From Enterobacter mori LMG 25706 (GTDB taxonomy: Bacteria; Pseudomonadota; Gammaproteobacteria; Enterobacterales; Enterobacteriaceae), in NCBI RefSeq assembly GCF_000211415.1, contig NZ_GL890775.1, forward strand, positions 110,844-164,820: a stretch of DNA of 53,977 bases, in the 5' to 3' direction. Of this stretch, positions 18,731 through 30,869 are shown piece after piece. Below the pieces are notes generated by a model. It was not told the origin of the DNA, did not search any database, and was given only the letters and a program-made list of their open reading frames with translations. Numbering within the stretch: the first letter of the stretch is position 1; every line of letters starts with the position of its first letter. Both the position numbers and the translations under genes were made by a program.

Positions 18731-19540
18731 TCAGGATTTACTCAGCTTCTCTGATTTTTCCATGCATTTTGCCATCGCCTCGATGACGGCAGCACGGAAT
18801 CCGCGCTCTTCCAGCACGCGCACGGCTTCAATCGTTGTGCCGCCCGGAGAGCAGACCATATCCTTCAGTTCACCCGGATGTTTACCCGTCTCCAGCACCA
18901 TTTTGGCTGAGCCCATGACGGCCTGCGCGGCAAATTTATACGCCTGCGCGCGCGGCATACCGCCCAGCACCGCAGCATCCGCCATCGCTTCAATAAACAT
19001 AAAGACATACGCGGGGGCCGAACCGCTTACGCCGACAACCGGATGGATCATCGCTTCAGAAATGACTTCTGCCTCACCGAAGCAGCGGAAAATGTTCAGG
19101 ACATCCGCCACGTCTTCGGCGGTGACCAGCGCGTTAGGGGTGATAGATGTCATCCCGGCGTTCACCAGAGAAGGGGTATTTGGCATCGCGCGGACGATTT
19201 TACGGTCGTGACCGAGCGCGCGAGCCAGCTGGTCGAGCGTCACACCGGCGGCAATGGACACCACCAGCGTCTCTTTATTCAGACTGGAGGTGATATCCCT
19301 CCGCACTTTGATCATGATGTTCGGCTTCACGGCACCAAAGACGATATCCGCGACCTGGGCGACGTCCTGTGCGCTTTCGGCGGCGTTCATACCGTACTCA
19401 TCATGCAACGCCGCGACTTTATCCGGTGATGGGGTATAGACCCAAATCTGTCCCGGCAGTACCTGCCCGCTGGCGATCAGGCCACCCAGGATGGCTTTGC
19501 CCATGTTACCGCAGCCGATAAACCCGATTTTCTTGTCCAT
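18731..19540 (-). CDS. proC: Pyrroline-5-carboxylate reductase
   Basis: Last step of proline synthesis: NAD(P)H reduction of pyrroline-5-carboxylate. The 269 residues have an N-terminal Rossmann motif GFIGCGNMGKAILGG, the central RAMPNTP and the C-terminal substrate/dimer helices (VCSPGGTTIEAVRVLEERGF). The start is ATG 19540; the GTG just before it is less likely. Monocistronic, divergent from yaiI. Confidence 0.97.
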   Translation of the reverse strand: MDKKIGFIGCGNMGKAILGGLIASGQVLPGQIWVYTPSPDKVAALHDEYGMNAAESAQDVAQVADIVFGAVKPNIMIKVRRDITSSLNKETLVVSIAAGVTLDQLARALGHDRKIVRAMPNTPSLVNAGMTSITPNALVTAEDVADVLNIFRCFGEAEVISEAMIHPVVGVSGSAPAYVFMFIEAMADAAVLGGMPRAQAYKFAAQAVMGSAKMVLETGKHPGELKDMVCSPGGTTIEAVRVLEERGFRAAVIEAMAKCMEKSEKLSKS

Positions 19541-19645
19541 CACGTCTCTCCGTTATTATGCGTTGTTATCTCTGATTGATAGGCTTATAGCTTAACAACG
19601 AAAAGCAGGCGACAATAGCCGTCAATGCGATACAAGGGTGACAAT

Positions 19646-20104
19646 ATGGCGATTTGGGTTGATGCGGATGCCTGTCCGAATGTGATTAAAGAGATTTTGT
19701 TCCGCGCCGCCGAGCGCGTGCAGATGCCATTAACGTTGGTGGCGAACCAGAATATCCGCGTGCCGCCTTCCCGGTTCATCCGCTCTTTGCGCGTACCGGC
19801 CGGGTTCGATGTGGCGGATAACGAGATTGTGCGTCTGTGCAGCGCCGAGGATTTAGTGATCACGGCGGATATCCCCCTGGCCGCAGAAGTGCTGGAGAAA
19901 GGGGCGGCAGCGCTGAACCCGCGTGGTGAACGTTATTCGCCGTCGACCATTCGCGAAAAGCTCACCATGCGCGATTTTATGGACACCATGCGCGCCAGCG
20001 GCGTGCAGACTGGCGGGCCTGATAGCCTGTCTCAGCGTGACCGTCAGCAGTTTGCTGCCGAGCTGGATAAATGGCTGCTGGAAGTGAAGCGCCGCACGGC
20101 GTAA
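19646..20104 (+). CDS. yaiI: UPF0178 family protein YaiI
   Basis: A 152-residue soluble protein, the same length as E. coli YaiI. It has a PIN-like/YqxD fold with acidic residues in WVDADACPN near the N-terminus and a conserved ITADIPLA motif, consistent with a nuclease-like fold, though no activity is established. The start at [11 protein letters not shown] follows an AGGGTGAC site. Confidence 0.9.
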   Translation: MAIWVDADACPNVIKEILFRAAERVQMPLTLVANQNIRVPPSRFIRSLRVPAGFDVADNEIVRLCSAEDLVITADIPLAAEVLEKGAAALNPRGERYSPSTIREKLTMRDFMDTMRASGVQTGGPDSLSQRDRQQFAAELDKWLLEVKRRTA

Positions 20105-20193
20105 TGATAACCATTGTCAAAATGTGGTACAGTGTGGCCTCCACAGGGTTGTCATCCCGTACCGCTTTGCAGTAAAGTAAACGCAACATCTTC

Positions 20194-20211
20194 TGCAATC
20201 ATTTCTTTACA
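20194..20211 (+). promoter_or_regulatory. TyrR-box-like site upstream of aroL
   Basis: TGCAAT-N6-TTTACA matches the TGTAAA-N6-TTTACA TyrR consensus with a perfect right half. It is 38 bp before the aroL start, where TyrR represses aroL in E. coli. Confidence 0.6.
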
Positions 20212-20249
20212 GTCTTCAGCCTTCCGGCATCAAGGGGAAACACCTGGTT

Positions 20250-20774
20250 ATGAACCCACCCATCTTTTTAGTTGGCCCTCGAGGCTGTGGGAAAACCACC
20301 GTTGGCCTGGAACTGGCGCGCGTGTGCCAGAGTCAATTTGTTGATACCGATCACTGGCTTCAGGAACATGCGGCTCAAACCATCGCAGAGATTGTCGAAA
20401 AAGAGGGCTGGGAGAGCTTTCGCGCGCGTGAAACCGCCGCGCTGGAAGCGGTAACGTCACCTGCAACTATCATTGCAACGGGTGGGGGCATTATCCTGGC
20501 GGAGTACAACCGGCAGTTTATGCGCGAAAAAGGGATTGTGATTTATCTCTGCGCGGCGGTCTCTACCCTTGTTGGACGTCTTGAAGCGTTTCCGGAAGAG
20601 GGGCAGCGTCCTGCGCTGACCGCGAAGCCGCTCAGCGAAGAAGTGAGTGAGGTGCTTGCGGAACGCGATGCGTTATACCGCGAGGCGGCACACCACGTTG
20701 TGGATGCCTCTGCTTCACCTGAAGAGGTTGTTATTCAGATTATTACCGCCCTTCGTTTGGCCTGCGCCAGCTAA
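20250..20774 (+). CDS. aroL: Shikimate kinase II
   Basis: Phosphorylates shikimate with ATP in chorismate synthesis. At 174 residues, it has a Walker A P-loop GPRGCGKTT at 9-17, the shikimate-binding DTDHW and FR-x-RE motifs, and GGGI (IATGGGIIL). It is followed by yaiA after 44 bp, as in the E. coli aroL-yaiA-aroM group. A TyrR-box-like site lies upstream, so repression by tyrosine through TyrR is expected. Confidence 0.96.
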   Translation: MNPPIFLVGPRGCGKTTVGLELARVCQSQFVDTDHWLQEHAAQTIAEIVEKEGWESFRARETAALEAVTSPATIIATGGGIILAEYNRQFMREKGIVIYLCAAVSTLVGRLEAFPEEGQRPALTAKPLSEEVSEVLAERDALYREAAHHVVDASASPEEVVIQIITALRLACAS

Positions 20775-20818
20775 CTGCCGTCTATACTCATAGCTCAGAC
20801 ATAAAAAAAGGATGAGCT

Positions 20819-21010
20819 ATGCCAACCAGACCTCCCTATCCGCGTGAAGCACGCATTGTTACCGTTGAAAAGGGTCATGCCGACCATACCGTGACCTGGT
20901 ATCAGCTGCGTGCCGATCACCCCAAACCCGATTCGCTGATCAGCGAACATGAAACCGAACAAGAAGCGCTGGATGCGAAACGGCGTTACGAAGATCCCGA
21001 TAAGTCCTGA
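20819..21010 (+). CDS. yaiA: Small conserved protein YaiA
   Basis: A 63-residue soluble protein identical in length to E. coli YaiA and highly similar, including [18 protein letters not shown] and the YEDPDKS tail. Its function is unknown. An AAAAAAGGATGAG ribosome-binding region precedes the ATG. It lies in the aroL-aroM group. Confidence 0.92.
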   Translation: MPTRPPYPREARIVTVEKGHADHTVTWYQLRADHPKPDSLISEHETEQEALDAKRRYEDPDKS

Positions 21011-21247
21011 TTAAATTCCTAAACCACGCAAAACCGTGCCTGAATCACATTTTTAACGCATCGTGAATGTTAAGCACGGGTTAATATTTAGTTATTACAG
21101 GGTGATTCGGCATGGGCCTGGGATCTTTACATTTCGGTGCAGAGATCCCCTGCTACGCTTGGTGCTGTTTTGTTGAAAAAACGAACGGTGCAGCGTAGTG
21201 AGCCTGTACCTGTGTAACGGTTGTGGTAGTAATGGAAGGCGATCAAA

Positions 21248-21925
21248 ATGAAGGCGACATTGGCGATCCTCACTATTGGTGTGGTCCCTGTAAGCGAAGT
21301 ATTACCGCTCTTAACCGAGCATGTCTCTGAGCAACAGATCGCTCATCTTAGCCTGTTGGGTAAGATGAGTCGTGAAGAGGTCATGGAAGACTACGCGGTG
21401 GATGAAGGGGAAGATCCCCTCGCGACGTTATTAAGTGACGGTAAACTGGCGCATGTGTCACGCCAGAAAATCGAGCGCGCGCTTCAGGGTGTTATTGAAG
21501 TGCTCGATAATCAGGGTTATGACGTCATTTTATTAATGAGCACGGCACCGATAACAGGACTGGTTGCGCGTAATGCGATTTTGCTGGAACCGATGAGAAT
21601 TATTCCGCCGCTGGTGGCCTCGATTGTCGACGGTCATCAGGTGGGGGTCATTGTTCCCATCGAGGAACTGATGGATAACCAGGAGGCAAAATGGCAGGTG
21701 CTGGAAAAAGTCCCGCTGTATGCGCTGGCTAATCCGTTCTGGGACAGTGAAGCGGCGCTCATTGCCGCAGGACGGGAGCTGATGGAGAGAGGCGCGGATG
21801 TGTTGATTCTGGACTGCCTCGGCTTCCCTCAGCACCATCGCGATTTACTGCAAAAAGCACTCGATATACCGGTGCTGTTGTCCAATGTTCTGATGGCGCG
21901 TCTGGCGTCTGAATTACTGGTGTAA
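21248..21925 (+). CDS. aroM: AroM family protein
   Basis: A 225-residue cytosolic protein, the same length as E. coli AroM, regulated with aroL by TyrR in that organism. It has a repeated nucleotide/ligand-binding-like architecture of the Asp/Glu racemase type, with conserved [16 protein letters not shown] and [15 protein letters not shown] segments. Its biochemical role is unknown. The 237-bp gap after yaiA contains no gene and no site I recognise. Confidence 0.92.
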   Translation: MKATLAILTIGVVPVSEVLPLLTEHVSEQQIAHLSLLGKMSREEVMEDYAVDEGEDPLATLLSDGKLAHVSRQKIERALQGVIEVLDNQGYDVILLMSTAPITGLVARNAILLEPMRIIPPLVASIVDGHQVGVIVPIEELMDNQEAKWQVLEKVPLYALANPFWDSEAALIAAGRELMERGADVLILDCLGFPQHHRDLLQKALDIPVLLSNVLMARLASELLV

Positions 21926-21963
21926 TGATTTTGCGTGACAGGCCATGAGCATGGCCCCTATAG

Positions 21964-22284
<321 letters not shown>

Positions 22285-22291
22285 AAAATAA

Positions 22292-22323
22292 GCCGGGTGG
22301 CGTTAACGCTTACCCGGCCTACG
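22292..22323. repeat. REP palindrome between ppnP and rdgC
   Basis: GCCGGGTGGCG / CTTACCCGGCCTACG arms, the standard enterobacterial REP (BIME) sequence, in a convergent gap. The same core recurs at 34063-34092 and 53947-53977. Confidence 0.88.
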
Positions 22324-22332
22324 TTTTGTCTG

Positions 22333-23247
22333 TTATCTCTGCGCTTCGCCGCCGAGACCTTCCACCAGATTCTGAATCAACGCGGCCAGCTCGCCGGTCA
22401 TCAGGATGAAGTCCGCGTCAAAACGCTGGGCATAATCTTCCCGGTCGATATCTTCGTTCTGATCGCGCAACTCATCGCAGAACTTGAGGCGTTTCACCGA
22501 GCCGTCATCGCACATCATGAACTGAATGCGCTGCTGCCAGTCGAGTGCCAGCTTGGTCACGACTTTGCCCGCTTCAATGTGTACGGCGATCTCGTCGCTC
22601 ACCAGATCCTGCTTTTTCGCGCGGATCACACCGCCATCTTCCAGCAGGGCTTTCAGCTCCGCTTCATCCAGGATCTGGAAACCTTGCGCGGCAGTCCCGC
22701 TGCGTACCCACTCGGTCAGCGTCAGCTCAATCGGCGTTTCCAGCGCCAGCGGAACGACCGGTAAAGAGCCGATGCTTTTGCGCAGCAGGGCCAGCGTGTC
22801 TTCTGCTTTCTTGGCGCTGGCGCAGTCCACCATGATCAGCCCGTTTACGGTGTCGATCCACATCATGGTCTGGCTGAAGCGGCTAAACGCGCGAGGCAGC
22901 AGGGAGTGCAGCACTTCGTCTTTCAGCGAATCTTTTTCGGTCTTTTTCAGCTTGCGGCCCTGTTCGGCTTCCAGCTTGAAAATTTTCGCTTCGAGCGCCT
23001 GCTTGACGACCGGCGTAGGGAGGATTTTTTCCTCTTTACGCGCACAAACGATGATTTGACCGGTGCTGCTGGCGTGGGTCAGGGCATCGCTTTGTGAACC
23101 CATTGGCGGAACCCAACCGGTTTTTGCCATATCCTGGCTACCGCAAGGGGAAAAGGTGTAAGCGGCTAACTGTTTTTCCATCTCTTCTGCACGCAGCGAA
23201 ACGTCGCGGCTGAGACGGTAAACCATCAAATTTTTGAACCACAGCAT
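22333..23247 (-). CDS. rdgC: Recombination-associated protein RdgC
   Basis: A nucleoid-associated, ring-forming dsDNA-binding protein that limits RecA activity. The 304 residues compare with 303 in E. coli and carry the same blocks, for example [20 protein letters not shown] and [20 protein letters not shown]. The start is set at [12 protein letters not shown]; a four-codon extension is rejected. It is divergent from mak across 123 bp. Confidence 0.96.
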   Translation of the reverse strand: MLWFKNLMVYRLSRDVSLRAEEMEKQLAAYTFSPCGSQDMAKTGWVPPMGSQSDALTHASSTGQIIVCARKEEKILPTPVVKQALEAKIFKLEAEQGRKLKKTEKDSLKDEVLHSLLPRAFSRFSQTMMWIDTVNGLIMVDCASAKKAEDTLALLRKSIGSLPVVPLALETPIELTLTEWVRSGTAAQGFQILDEAELKALLEDGGVIRAKKQDLVSDEIAVHIEAGKVVTKLALDWQQRIQFMMCDDGSVKRLKFCDELRDQNEDIDREDYAQRFDADFILMTGELAALIQNLVEGLGGEAQR

Positions 23248-23370
23248 GATAATTTCCACGGCCTTGTCGTTAAATCAGCGGGCATGATAACGAATTGTCG
23301 CATCGCTTGCATTGCTAATCGGGTAGGCGGCTTCTACTCTGTTGATAATCAAAATAATGAGGAGTCTCTT

Positions 23371-24276
23371 GTGCGTATTGGGATCGATTTAGGCGGCACC
23401 AAAACTGAAGTGATTGCGTTGAGCGAGCAGGGGGAACAGCTGTTTCGCCACCGCTTGCCTACGCCGCGTGATGATTATCACCAGACTATCGAGACGATTG
23501 CCCGGCTGGTTGAGATGGCCGAGCAGGCAACAGGGCAGACGGGCAGCGTTGGAATGGGGATCCCCGGGTCGATCTCGCCGTACACCGGCGTGGTGAAAAA
23601 CGCCAACTCTACGTGGCTCAACGGCCAGCCGTTTGATAAAGATTTGAGCGCGCGTCTTAAACGCGATGTGCGTCTGGCTAACGATGCCAACTGTCTGGCG
23701 GTATCGGAAGCTATCGACGGTGCAGCTGCAGGCGCCCAGACCGTTTTTGCGGTCATTATCGGTACGGGCTGCGGCGCGGGTGTGGCCTTCGGCGGTCGCG
23801 CCCACATTGGTGGCAACGGCACGGCGGGCGAGTGGGGGCATAATCCATTACCGTGGATGGACGAAGACGAACTTAACTATCGCGCGGAAGTGCCGTGCTA
23901 CTGCGGAAAGCAGGGCTGTATCGAGACCTTTATTTCCGGTACGGGGTTTGCTACGGACTACCATCGCCTGAGCGGGCAGCCGCTGAAGGGGAATGAGATT
24001 ATGCGTCTGGTTGAAGAACAGGATCCGGTCGCAGAACTGGCGCTTAGCCGGTATGAAATGCGGCTGGCGAAATCGCTGGCGCACGTGGTTAACATTCTCG
24101 ATCCGGATGTGATCGTGCTTGGCGGTGGGATGAGCAACGTTGACCGGCTGTATGCCACGGTGCCGAACCTGGTGAAACAGTGGGTCTTCGGCGGCGAGTG
24201 TGAAACCCCGATCCGCAAAGCGGTGCATGGGGATTCCAGCGGCGTGCGCGGCGCGGCGTGGTTGTGGCCAGAATAA
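23371..24276 (+). CDS. mak: Fructokinase Mak (manno(fructo)kinase)
   Basis: A ROK-family sugar kinase phosphorylating fructose (and mannose) at C6. The 301 residues have the phosphate-binding DLGGTKTE motif at the N-terminus, the catalytic Asp in [15 protein letters not shown] and the ROK zinc motif [10 protein letters not shown] with its preceding His (WGHNPLPW). The start is GTG 23371 with an AGGAGTC site; earlier in-frame codons add no family sequence. In E. coli araJ follows; here the next gene is convergent sbcC. Confidence 0.94.
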   Translation: MRIGIDLGGTKTEVIALSEQGEQLFRHRLPTPRDDYHQTIETIARLVEMAEQATGQTGSVGMGIPGSISPYTGVVKNANSTWLNGQPFDKDLSARLKRDVRLANDANCLAVSEAIDGAAAGAQTVFAVIIGTGCGAGVAFGGRAHIGGNGTAGEWGHNPLPWMDEDELNYRAEVPCYCGKQGCIETFISGTGFATDYHRLSGQPLKGNEIMRLVEEQDPVAELALSRYEMRLAKSLAHVVNILDPDVIVLGGGMSNVDRLYATVPNLVKQWVFGGECETPIRKAVHGDSSGVRGAAWLWPE

Positions 24277-24285
24277 ACGTTTTTT

Positions 24286-24323
24286 CCCTCTCCCTGTGGG
24301 AGAGGGCCAGGGTGAGGGCACCA
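24286..24323. repeat. Short interspersed palindromic repeat (CCCTCTCCC type), copy 1
   Basis: CCCTCTCCC/GGGAGAGGG arms followed by a GGTGAGGGCACCAG tail. A near-identical unit lies at 48420-48457. Both sit in gaps between convergent genes, so they may serve as transcript ends. Confidence 0.85.
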
Positions 24324-24341
24324 GACCGCACCGCCCCCCAT

Positions 24342-27300
24342 TTATTCCACCGCAAACACCTTATCCAGCCTGCTATACCCCAGCCCGTTAATCTTCTTCA
24401 CCTTGATCTGCACCGGAATGCGCTCTTTCATCGCTTCAACGTGGCTGATCACGCCGATGGTTTTGCCGGTGGCGTTCAGCGCGTCGAGCGCATCCAGCGC
24501 GGTATCCAACGTTTCGCTGTCCAGCGTGCCGAATCCTTCGTCGAGGAACAGGGAATCGATCCGCGTCTTGTGACTCACTAAATCCGACAGCGCCAGGGCC
24601 AGCGCCAGGCTCACCAGGAAGCTTTCGCCGCCCGAGAGCGTACGGGTATCGCGCACCGCGTCCGCCTGCCAGGTATCGACCACTTCCAGCTCCAGCGCAT
24701 CGCTGACTTTCCGCTGAAGCAGATAGCGTCCGTGCAGGCGATTAAGCTGTTGATTAGCGAGCCAGACCAGATTATCCAGCGTCAGCCCCTGAGCGAATTT
24801 ACGGAATCGGTCGCCGGTGCTGGAGCCAATCAGGGAGTTCAGATAGCCCCAGTCGTCCGCCAGGCGCGCGGCCTCTTCTATTTGCTGCATAAGCGCCTGC
24901 TGGTGCAGACGGTTATCGCTGTCCTGCTTGAGCTGCTGGCGGATCTCACCCTGATGCGTAGTGTTCTCACGAAGTTGATGTGCCAGTTGCTGCAATTGCG
25001 TTTGTAATGTTTGAACATCGGCGTCCAGCCCTTCCGGACGCAGCGCCTGATGGTCCTCTCGCTGCCGGGTCGCTTGCGCGGAGAGCGCTGTCGCCTGCTG
25101 TACCTGGTTTTCCAGCGTCTGCTTTAGCTGCTCAAGTCGTCGAACGGTGTCGGCATCCAGCAGCGCAGAAAGGAACGCGTCTTGATCCTCAAAACAACTT
25201 TCCGCCAGTGCCGTGGCGAATTGCGCCTGTGACTGCTGCAAACGTTCGTTCTCCAGCGCCTCCTGCTGTTGCTGCGCGGTAAGCTGACTTTGCAGCGACA
25301 CGCATTCGTCATGAATTTCGCGCCAGTTCGCGGGGATCGCCGTTTCGGCTTCAGTGGCCTCCGTTGCCGGAAGGGTATCGAGCAGCGGCGTCAGGGCGTT
25401 AATACGTTCCAGCGTCGCGCCATGCTGGGTCTGTTTCTCCTGCCACTGCGCGTATTCGCTTTCACGTGAGGCGAGCCAGACGGATTCAGTGCCTGCATCC
25501 GGAATACCCAGCGACAGCGTATGCAGGGACGTTTCCACTGCCTGACGCGTCGCCGCCAGCTGTTGCTGGTACTGACGTTCCTGTTCTTCCTGCTCGCTAA
25601 GCTGGGTTTGTAGGGTCAAACGCTGGCTGAGCTGATAAAGCTGCTGCTCGTAGTGCTCCTGCTCGCTCATCCAGGGGGCAATATCCTCCTGAATATTCAG
25701 CGTAATATTCAGAGAAGCACACACTTCCAGCCACTCTTTAGTGAGCGCTTGCTCTTCCTGAGAGAGCGCCTGCGCTTCGTCTGTCTCGCGTTGGATCTGC
25801 TGTGACAGGGCGTTAACCTGGCCGAGAACTAACAAACCTTCGTCTTTAAGTGCGGCGACCTCTTTAGCTAACTGATCGCGGCGGCGTTGATTTTCACTGA
25901 GTTCCAGCGCCTGGTATGCCGTCACGGCCGGATGGGTAGTGGAGCCGCACAGCGGGCAAGATAGCCCGGCCTGGAGTTGAGCACGCTCCGCCTCAAGGCT
26001 TTTGATTTTCTCTTCCTGCCTGCAGAGTGTTTCAACGTCCAGATAGTGCTGGTTTTTTTCTTTATACTGCTGGCGGCGCTGTGCCAGCGTTTCGTTAAGC
26101 GCGACCAGCCCGGTCTGTGCTTTTTGGACGCTTTCGGCGTTCTGACGCTGACGTTTTTGCAGCGGTTGATAGCGGGCATGGAGAGCGGTCAGGCGCTGGC
26201 GCGCAGACCGGGTTTGCGCCCGTTGCTCCATCGCCATTGCGACCTCGTCAGCCGTCAGCGTGAGAGAACTTTCTGGCAGACCCGTCAGCTTATGGCGTAA
26301 TTCAGTGATGCGCGCAGCAAGCGTAGTCAGCTGATTTTTATCGCGATTTAGCTGAGAGAAGTGAGCCCGCCAGCCTGCAATCTCCTGGCCCCACAGGCGG
26401 TACCGATCGTGGTCTGTCAGCCACTGTGCCAGTGCCGCCAGTTCTGTCTGAAGCTGCGTATGAGTATGCAAAGCGCCGTTGCGGATCCGCGAGCGCAAGG
26501 CGGTTTTTTCCAGTAAGCGAGTATTTACTTCAACAATACGCTGCTTTGTTTGCGCCAGGCGTGATGCCTGTTCTTGCTGATGTTCCCACAGCGGGCGGAG
26601 CTGGGACGCGGGTTGCGCGAGCTGGAGCTTTGCCAGATCGGGGGCTGCATCAGTCAGCGCCTGTTGCGTCTGCTGCTGTAAGGTCGCGGCGCGCTGCTGT
26701 TCGCGGATAAGCTCTTCGCTGCGCGTAAGCCACTGAAATTCTTTCTGATGGTTCTGCTGCTGCGCCAGCAGGGTTTTCTCTTCGTCAGTAAGTGCCTGCA
26801 AACTTTGCTGCAACTGCTGCTGCTGTTCTTCACTCAACAGGACAACGCCCGCCGCTTGCGCTTCGCACATCTCAAGCGCATTGCGCGCGGCTTTGTGTTT
26901 TTCAAACACCATGGCGGAAATCTGGCCGTAGATCTCGGTGCCGGTAAGTTCCTCGAGTAGCTCCGCGCGATCGCTCGGTTTGGCATTCAGGAAGGCGGCA
27001 AACTGTCCCTGAGAGAGCAGCATCGAGCGGGTAAAACGGCCGTAGTCCAGCCCGGTAAGTGCTGCCGTTTGTTCCAGTTTATCCGTCACTTTGTCGGCAA
27101 GGATTTTTCCGTCCTCGCAGCGTGCCAGCTCCACGCGCGGGGCCTGCAGGTTCCCGTCAGGCTGATTGCGCGCACGGTTCTGGCTCCAGAACGCGCGATA
27201 GGCGATGCCCTTTACCTCGAACTCCACTTCCGCCAGGCACTCGGCGGTGTCGCGCGTCATCAGGTCGTTTTGCGCCTGAGAGACCTTTTGCAGTCGTGGC

Positions 27301-27473
27301 GTTTCGTGGTAAAGCGCCAGGCAGATGGCGTCGAGCAGGGTGGTTTTCCCGGCACCGGTGGCACCGGTAATGGCAAACAGCCCATTGCTGGCAAACGGCT
27401 CAGCGGTAAAGTCGATTTTCCACTCGCCCTTGAGCGAGTTCAGGTTTTTCAGGCGCAGGCTGAGAATTTTCAT
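24342..27473 (-). CDS. sbcC: SbcCD nuclease, ATPase/coiled-coil subunit SbcC
   Basis: Large subunit (1043 residues) of the SbcCD (Rad50-Mre11-type) nuclease that cleaves hairpins and processes DNA ends. Walker [10 protein letters not shown] is at 37-45. Long Gln/Glu/Leu-rich coiled coils (about 180-500 and 530-850) flank the zinc hook C506-P-L-C509. The C-terminal ABC signature ([12 protein letters not shown]) and Walker B ([12 protein letters not shown]) complete the ATPase. It overlaps the sbcD end by 4 bp, showing translational coupling. Confidence 0.97.
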   Translation of the reverse strand: MKILSLRLKNLNSLKGEWKIDFTAEPFASNGLFAITGATGAGKTTLLDAICLALYHETPRLQKVSQAQNDLMTRDTAECLAEVEFEVKGIAYRAFWSQNRARNQPDGNLQAPRVELARCEDGKILADKVTDKLEQTAALTGLDYGRFTRSMLLSQGQFAAFLNAKPSDRAELLEELTGTEIYGQISAMVFEKHKAARNALEMCEAQAAGVVLLSEEQQQQLQQSLQALTDEEKTLLAQQQNHQKEFQWLTRSEELIREQQRAATLQQQTQQALTDAAPDLAKLQLAQPASQLRPLWEHQQEQASRLAQTKQRIVEVNTRLLEKTALRSRIRNGALHTHTQLQTELAALAQWLTDHDRYRLWGQEIAGWRAHFSQLNRDKNQLTTLAARITELRHKLTGLPESSLTLTADEVAMAMEQRAQTRSARQRLTALHARYQPLQKRQRQNAESVQKAQTGLVALNETLAQRRQQYKEKNQHYLDVETLCRQEEKIKSLEAERAQLQAGLSCPLCGSTTHPAVTAYQALELSENQRRRDQLAKEVAALKDEGLLVLGQVNALSQQIQRETDEAQALSQEEQALTKEWLEVCASLNITLNIQEDIAPWMSEQEHYEQQLYQLSQRLTLQTQLSEQEEQERQYQQQLAATRQAVETSLHTLSLGIPDAGTESVWLASRESEYAQWQEKQTQHGATLERINALTPLLDTLPATEATEAETAIPANWREIHDECVSLQSQLTAQQQQEALENERLQQSQAQFATALAESCFEDQDAFLSALLDADTVRRLEQLKQTLENQVQQATALSAQATRQREDHQALRPEGLDADVQTLQTQLQQLAHQLRENTTHQGEIRQQLKQDSDNRLHQQALMQQIEEAARLADDWGYLNSLIGSSTGDRFRKFAQGLTLDNLVWLANQQLNRLHGRYLLQRKVSDALELEVVDTWQADAVRDTRTLSGGESFLVSLALALALSDLVSHKTRIDSLFLDEGFGTLDSETLDTALDALDALNATGKTIGVISHVEAMKERIPVQIKVKKINGLGYSRLDKVFAVE

Positions 27474-28675
27474 GCATTTTCTCCCTCATCGTTAAGCGCA
27501 TGCAGGGTATGCGTGAACAGCTCGTTGAGCCTTACTCGCTTCGCGTCGTCAATCTCTTCCTGAGACAACCGGCGCTCAAACACCTCTTCGACCCGCAGTT
27601 CACTGAGCGTTTCACGCTGCGCACCTGACAGAATTTTCTCGCGCTGCTCCCGGCTGCGGCGAACCAGTAAGACCTCGACGGGCAGATCCTCCGTCAGCAC
27701 CTGAATTTTTCTTTGCATATCATGCAGGTAGTCATCGGTGGTGATTTCGATATCCAGCCAGACGGGCGGAACCTGCTCGACACCACGCCACTGCTCAAGC
27801 TGTTCAGTGATGGCCGCCAGATCGCCTTTTAGCACCGCCAGCGGCTGGGTGACGGGCACGTCCAGCGTCTCGACAGCGCTGAGTTTTCCGTCGGTAAAAC
27901 TGACCAGATGCACGGATTTGGCTTTGCCTGTTTCATCGAAGCTGAGTGAAATGGGCGAGCCGCAATAGCGGATATGCTCGCAGCCGCCGACGATCTGCGC
28001 GCGGTGAATGTGCCCGAGCGCGATGTAGTCGGCAGGCGGGAAGTTCTGCGCCGGGAAGGCATCCAGCGTGCCGATATAGATGTCACGTACGGCGTCACTT
28101 TTACTGGCACCAACGGTGGTGAGATGCCCGGTCGCAATCACCGGGATTGCCGCTTCGCCGCGCAAGGCGCAGGCATCGGTATGCTGCTGGTGATAATAAT
28201 CAGTGATAGCCTGTAATAAATGCTGTTGCTTTTCGCCGCCGGAAAGTCCCGCCTGGCTTTGTACGATATCGCGCGGGCGCAAAAACGGAATGGGGCACAG
28301 CACGGCACCCGGCGTGCCGTCACGTTTTTTCAGGATCTGCGGGGCATGTCCGGCGCTGGCCACCACGGTGGTATTGAGAAACGCCAGAATATCGCGGGAT
28401 TCATTCAGCGTGGCCACAGAATCGTGGTTTCCGGCGACAATCACCAGATGGCAGCCGGTCTGCTGCAGATTCACCACGAAACGGTTATAGAGCTCACGCG
28501 CATAGCTCGGTGGGGAACCGGTATCGAAGATGTCACCCGCGACAATAATCGCATCGACGTCATGCGATTGTGCCGTCTCCAGCAGCCAGTTCAGGAAGGC
28601 TTCGTGTTCCGCCGCCCGGCTTTTGCTGTAAAAGTTTTGACCCAGATGCCAGTCTGAAGTGTGAAGTATGCGCAT
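27470..28675 (-). CDS. sbcD: SbcCD nuclease, nuclease subunit SbcD
   Basis: Mre11-like metallophosphoesterase of 401 residues. Metal ligands are visible in SDWHLGQ (D8, H10), AGDIFDTG (D48), AGNHDS (N83, H84), ATGHLTT and ALGHIHRAQ. It is first in the sbcD-sbcC operon and divergent from phoB across 187 bp that contain the phoB Pho box. Confidence 0.97.
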   Translation of the reverse strand: MRILHTSDWHLGQNFYSKSRAAEHEAFLNWLLETAQSHDVDAIIVAGDIFDTGSPPSYARELYNRFVVNLQQTGCHLVIVAGNHDSVATLNESRDILAFLNTTVVASAGHAPQILKKRDGTPGAVLCPIPFLRPRDIVQSQAGLSGGEKQQHLLQAITDYYHQQHTDACALRGEAAIPVIATGHLTTVGASKSDAVRDIYIGTLDAFPAQNFPPADYIALGHIHRAQIVGGCEHIRYCGSPISLSFDETGKAKSVHLVSFTDGKLSAVETLDVPVTQPLAVLKGDLAAITEQLEQWRGVEQVPPVWLDIEITTDDYLHDMQRKIQVLTEDLPVEVLLVRRSREQREKILSGAQRETLSELRVEEVFERRLSQEEIDDAKRVRLNELFTHTLHALNDEGENA

Positions 28676-28778
28676 AGCTGATCCGTGGCGAAAAGAGTTG
28701 ATGGCGATTATAAACGCTCAGGGGATGGAAAATAACCGCTGTAATAAAACAACAGTTTGCCATTTATGGTGGTAATGT

Positions 28779-28807
28779 TTTTCATAAATCTGTCATAAAT
28801 CTGACGC
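28779..28807 (+). promoter_or_regulatory. Pho box of phoB
   Basis: Three PhoB-type 7-mers at 11-bp spacing: TTTTCAT (28779-28785), CTGTCAT (28790-28796) and CTGACGC (28801-28807), separated by AAAT-like spacers. This is the autoregulatory site of phoBR in E. coli, 56 bp before the start codon. Confidence 0.87.
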
Positions 28808-28862
28808 ATAATGACGCCGCATTACAAACTTGTAACTTAAATAAGATAAGACAGGGCAAAGT

Positions 28863-29552
28863 ATGGCGAGACGTATTCTGGTCGTAGAAGATGAAGCTCC
28901 AATTCGTGAAATGGTGTGCTTCGTGCTCGAACAAAATGGCTTCCAGCCGGTTGAAGCGGAAGATTATGACAGCGCGGTGAACCAGCTGAATGAACCCTGG
29001 CCCGATCTGATTCTGCTTGACTGGATGTTGCCTGGCGGCTCTGGACTGCAGTTTATCAAACATCTTAAACGTGAAGCGATGACCCGCGATATTCCGGTGG
29101 TCATGCTGACTGCGCGCGGTGAAGAAGAGGATCGCGTGCGCGGTCTGGAAACCGGCGCGGACGATTACATCACCAAGCCGTTCTCCCCCAAAGAACTGGT
29201 TGCTCGTATCAAAGCCGTTATGCGCCGCATTTCGCCGATGGCGGTAGAAGAGGTGATTGAGATGCAGGGCCTGAGCCTTGACCCCACCTCACACCGCGTG
29301 ATGACGGGCGAAAATCCCCTCGACATGGGGCCTACCGAATTCAAACTCTTGCACTTCTTTATGACCCACCCGGAACGTGTCTACAGTCGCGAGCAGTTGC
29401 TGAATAACGTCTGGGGAACTAACGTGTATGTGGAAGACCGGACGGTTGATGTGCATATTCGCCGCCTGCGTAAAGCGCTGGAGCTGAGCGGTCACGATCG
29501 CATGGTGCAGACGGTCCGCGGTACGGGTTATCGTTTTTCGACCCGTTTCTGA
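28863..29552 (+). CDS. phoB: Phosphate-regulon response regulator PhoB
   Basis: A 229-residue OmpR/PhoB-family activator of the Pho regulon. The receiver domain (1-120) has the acidic pocket E9-D10-E11, phosphoacceptor D53 (LLDWMLPG) and K105 (TKPFSP). The winged-helix domain (about 130-229) contains [16 protein letters not shown] and the RGTGYRF end. Its own Pho box precedes it. phoR starts 21 bp after its stop. Targets inside this window include phoA and phoB. Confidence 0.98.
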   Translation: MARRILVVEDEAPIREMVCFVLEQNGFQPVEAEDYDSAVNQLNEPWPDLILLDWMLPGGSGLQFIKHLKREAMTRDIPVVMLTARGEEEDRVRGLETGADDYITKPFSPKELVARIKAVMRRISPMAVEEVIEMQGLSLDPTSHRVMTGENPLDMGPTEFKLLHFFMTHPERVYSREQLLNNVWGTNVYVEDRTVDVHIRRLRKALELSGHDRMVQTVRGTGYRFSTRF

Positions 29553-29573
29553 ACAGTGACAGGAGTGTGACGC

Positions 29574-30869
29574 GTGCTGGAACGTCTGTCATGGAAAAGG
29601 CTCGTCTTTGAACTGATCTTATGCTGTATTCCGGCCTTCATTTTGGGGGCCATCGTTGGGCATCTGCCGTGGTTTTTGCTGGCGGCAGTGACCGGGTTAC
29701 TCGTCTGGCATTTCTGGAACTTACTGCGCCTCTCCTGGTGGCTGTGGGTAGACAGAAGCATGACCCCTCCGCCGGGAAGCGGCAGCTGGGAACCGCTGCT
29801 GTATGGCCTGCACCAGATGCAGATGCGTAATAAAAAACGTCGTCGCGAGCTGGGAAGCTTAATCAAACGCTTTCGCAGCGGCGCAGAGTCGCTGCCGGAT
29901 GCCGTCATTCTGACCACTGAAGAAGGCACCATTTTCTGGTGTAACGGTCTGGCGCAACAGCTGCTGGGCCTGCGCTGGCCGGACGATAATGGGCAAAATA
30001 TCCTTAACCTGCTGCGTTATCCGGAGTTCACGCTGTATCTGAAAAAGCGTGATTTTACGGGGCCGCACAATCTGAGGCTCAACAACGGGCGTCATCTGGA
30101 AATCCGCGTGATGCCTTACAGCGATCGGCAGTGGCTGATGGTGGCGCGGGATGTCACCCAGATGCACCAGCTGGAAGGGGCGAGACGCAACTTCTTCGCG
30201 AACGTGAGCCACGAATTACGCACCCCGTTGACCGTGCTTCAGGGCTACCTGGAGATGATGCAGGAGCAAACGCTCGAAGGTGCGCCGCGTGAAAAAGCGC
30301 TGCACACCATGCGCGAGCAAACGCACCGTATGGAAGGCCTGGTCAAGCAGCTGCTGACGCTCTCGAAGATTGAAGCCGCGCCTTCACTGGCACTGAATGA
30401 CACCATCGATGTGCCGATGATGCTGCGGGTGGTGGAGCGGGAAGCGCAAACGTTAAGCCATAAAAAACATCACATTAGCTTTGAGGTCGACAGTACCCTG
30501 AAGGTGCTCGGCAGTGAAGATGAACTGCGCAGCGCCATCTCCAACCTGGTGTATAACGCGGTGAATCATACGCCGGAAGGGACCCATATCGTGGTGCGCT
30601 GGCAGCGTGTTACCGCGGGCGCTGAGTTTAGCGTTGAGGACAACGGGCCGGGGATTGCCCCTGAGCACATACCGCGTCTGACCGAGCGATTCTACCGTGT
30701 GGATAAAGCGCGCTCGCGGCAGACCGGGGGAAGCGGCCTGGGGCTGGCGATTGTGAAACACGCGGTGAATCATCATGAAAGCCGTCTTGATATTCAGAGT
30801 ACGCTGGGTAAAGGAACCCGCTTCAGCTTTGTTATTCCGGAACGATTAATTGCCAAAAAGATCGCCTGA
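29574..30869 (+). CDS. phoR: Phosphate-regulon sensor histidine kinase PhoR
   Basis: A 431-residue inner-membrane sensor kinase that acts with the Pst/PhoU system. There are two N-terminal membrane spans (about 9-28 and 32-52), a PAS domain (about 95-200), the phosphoacceptor H213 in [11 protein letters not shown], and the ATP-binding N and G boxes ([27 protein letters not shown]). The start is GTG 29574, as in E. coli. Cotranscribed with phoB; tandem hairpins follow it. Confidence 0.97.
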   Translation: MLERLSWKRLVFELILCCIPAFILGAIVGHLPWFLLAAVTGLLVWHFWNLLRLSWWLWVDRSMTPPPGSGSWEPLLYGLHQMQMRNKKRRRELGSLIKRFRSGAESLPDAVILTTEEGTIFWCNGLAQQLLGLRWPDDNGQNILNLLRYPEFTLYLKKRDFTGPHNLRLNNGRHLEIRVMPYSDRQWLMVARDVTQMHQLEGARRNFFANVSHELRTPLTVLQGYLEMMQEQTLEGAPREKALHTMREQTHRMEGLVKQLLTLSKIEAAPSLALNDTIDVPMMLRVVEREAQTLSHKKHHISFEVDSTLKVLGSEDELRSAISNLVYNAVNHTPEGTHIVVRWQRVTAGAEFSVEDNGPGIAPEHIPRLTERFYRVDKARSRQTGGSGLGLAIVKHAVNHHESRLDIQSTLGKGTRFSFVIPERLIAKKIA

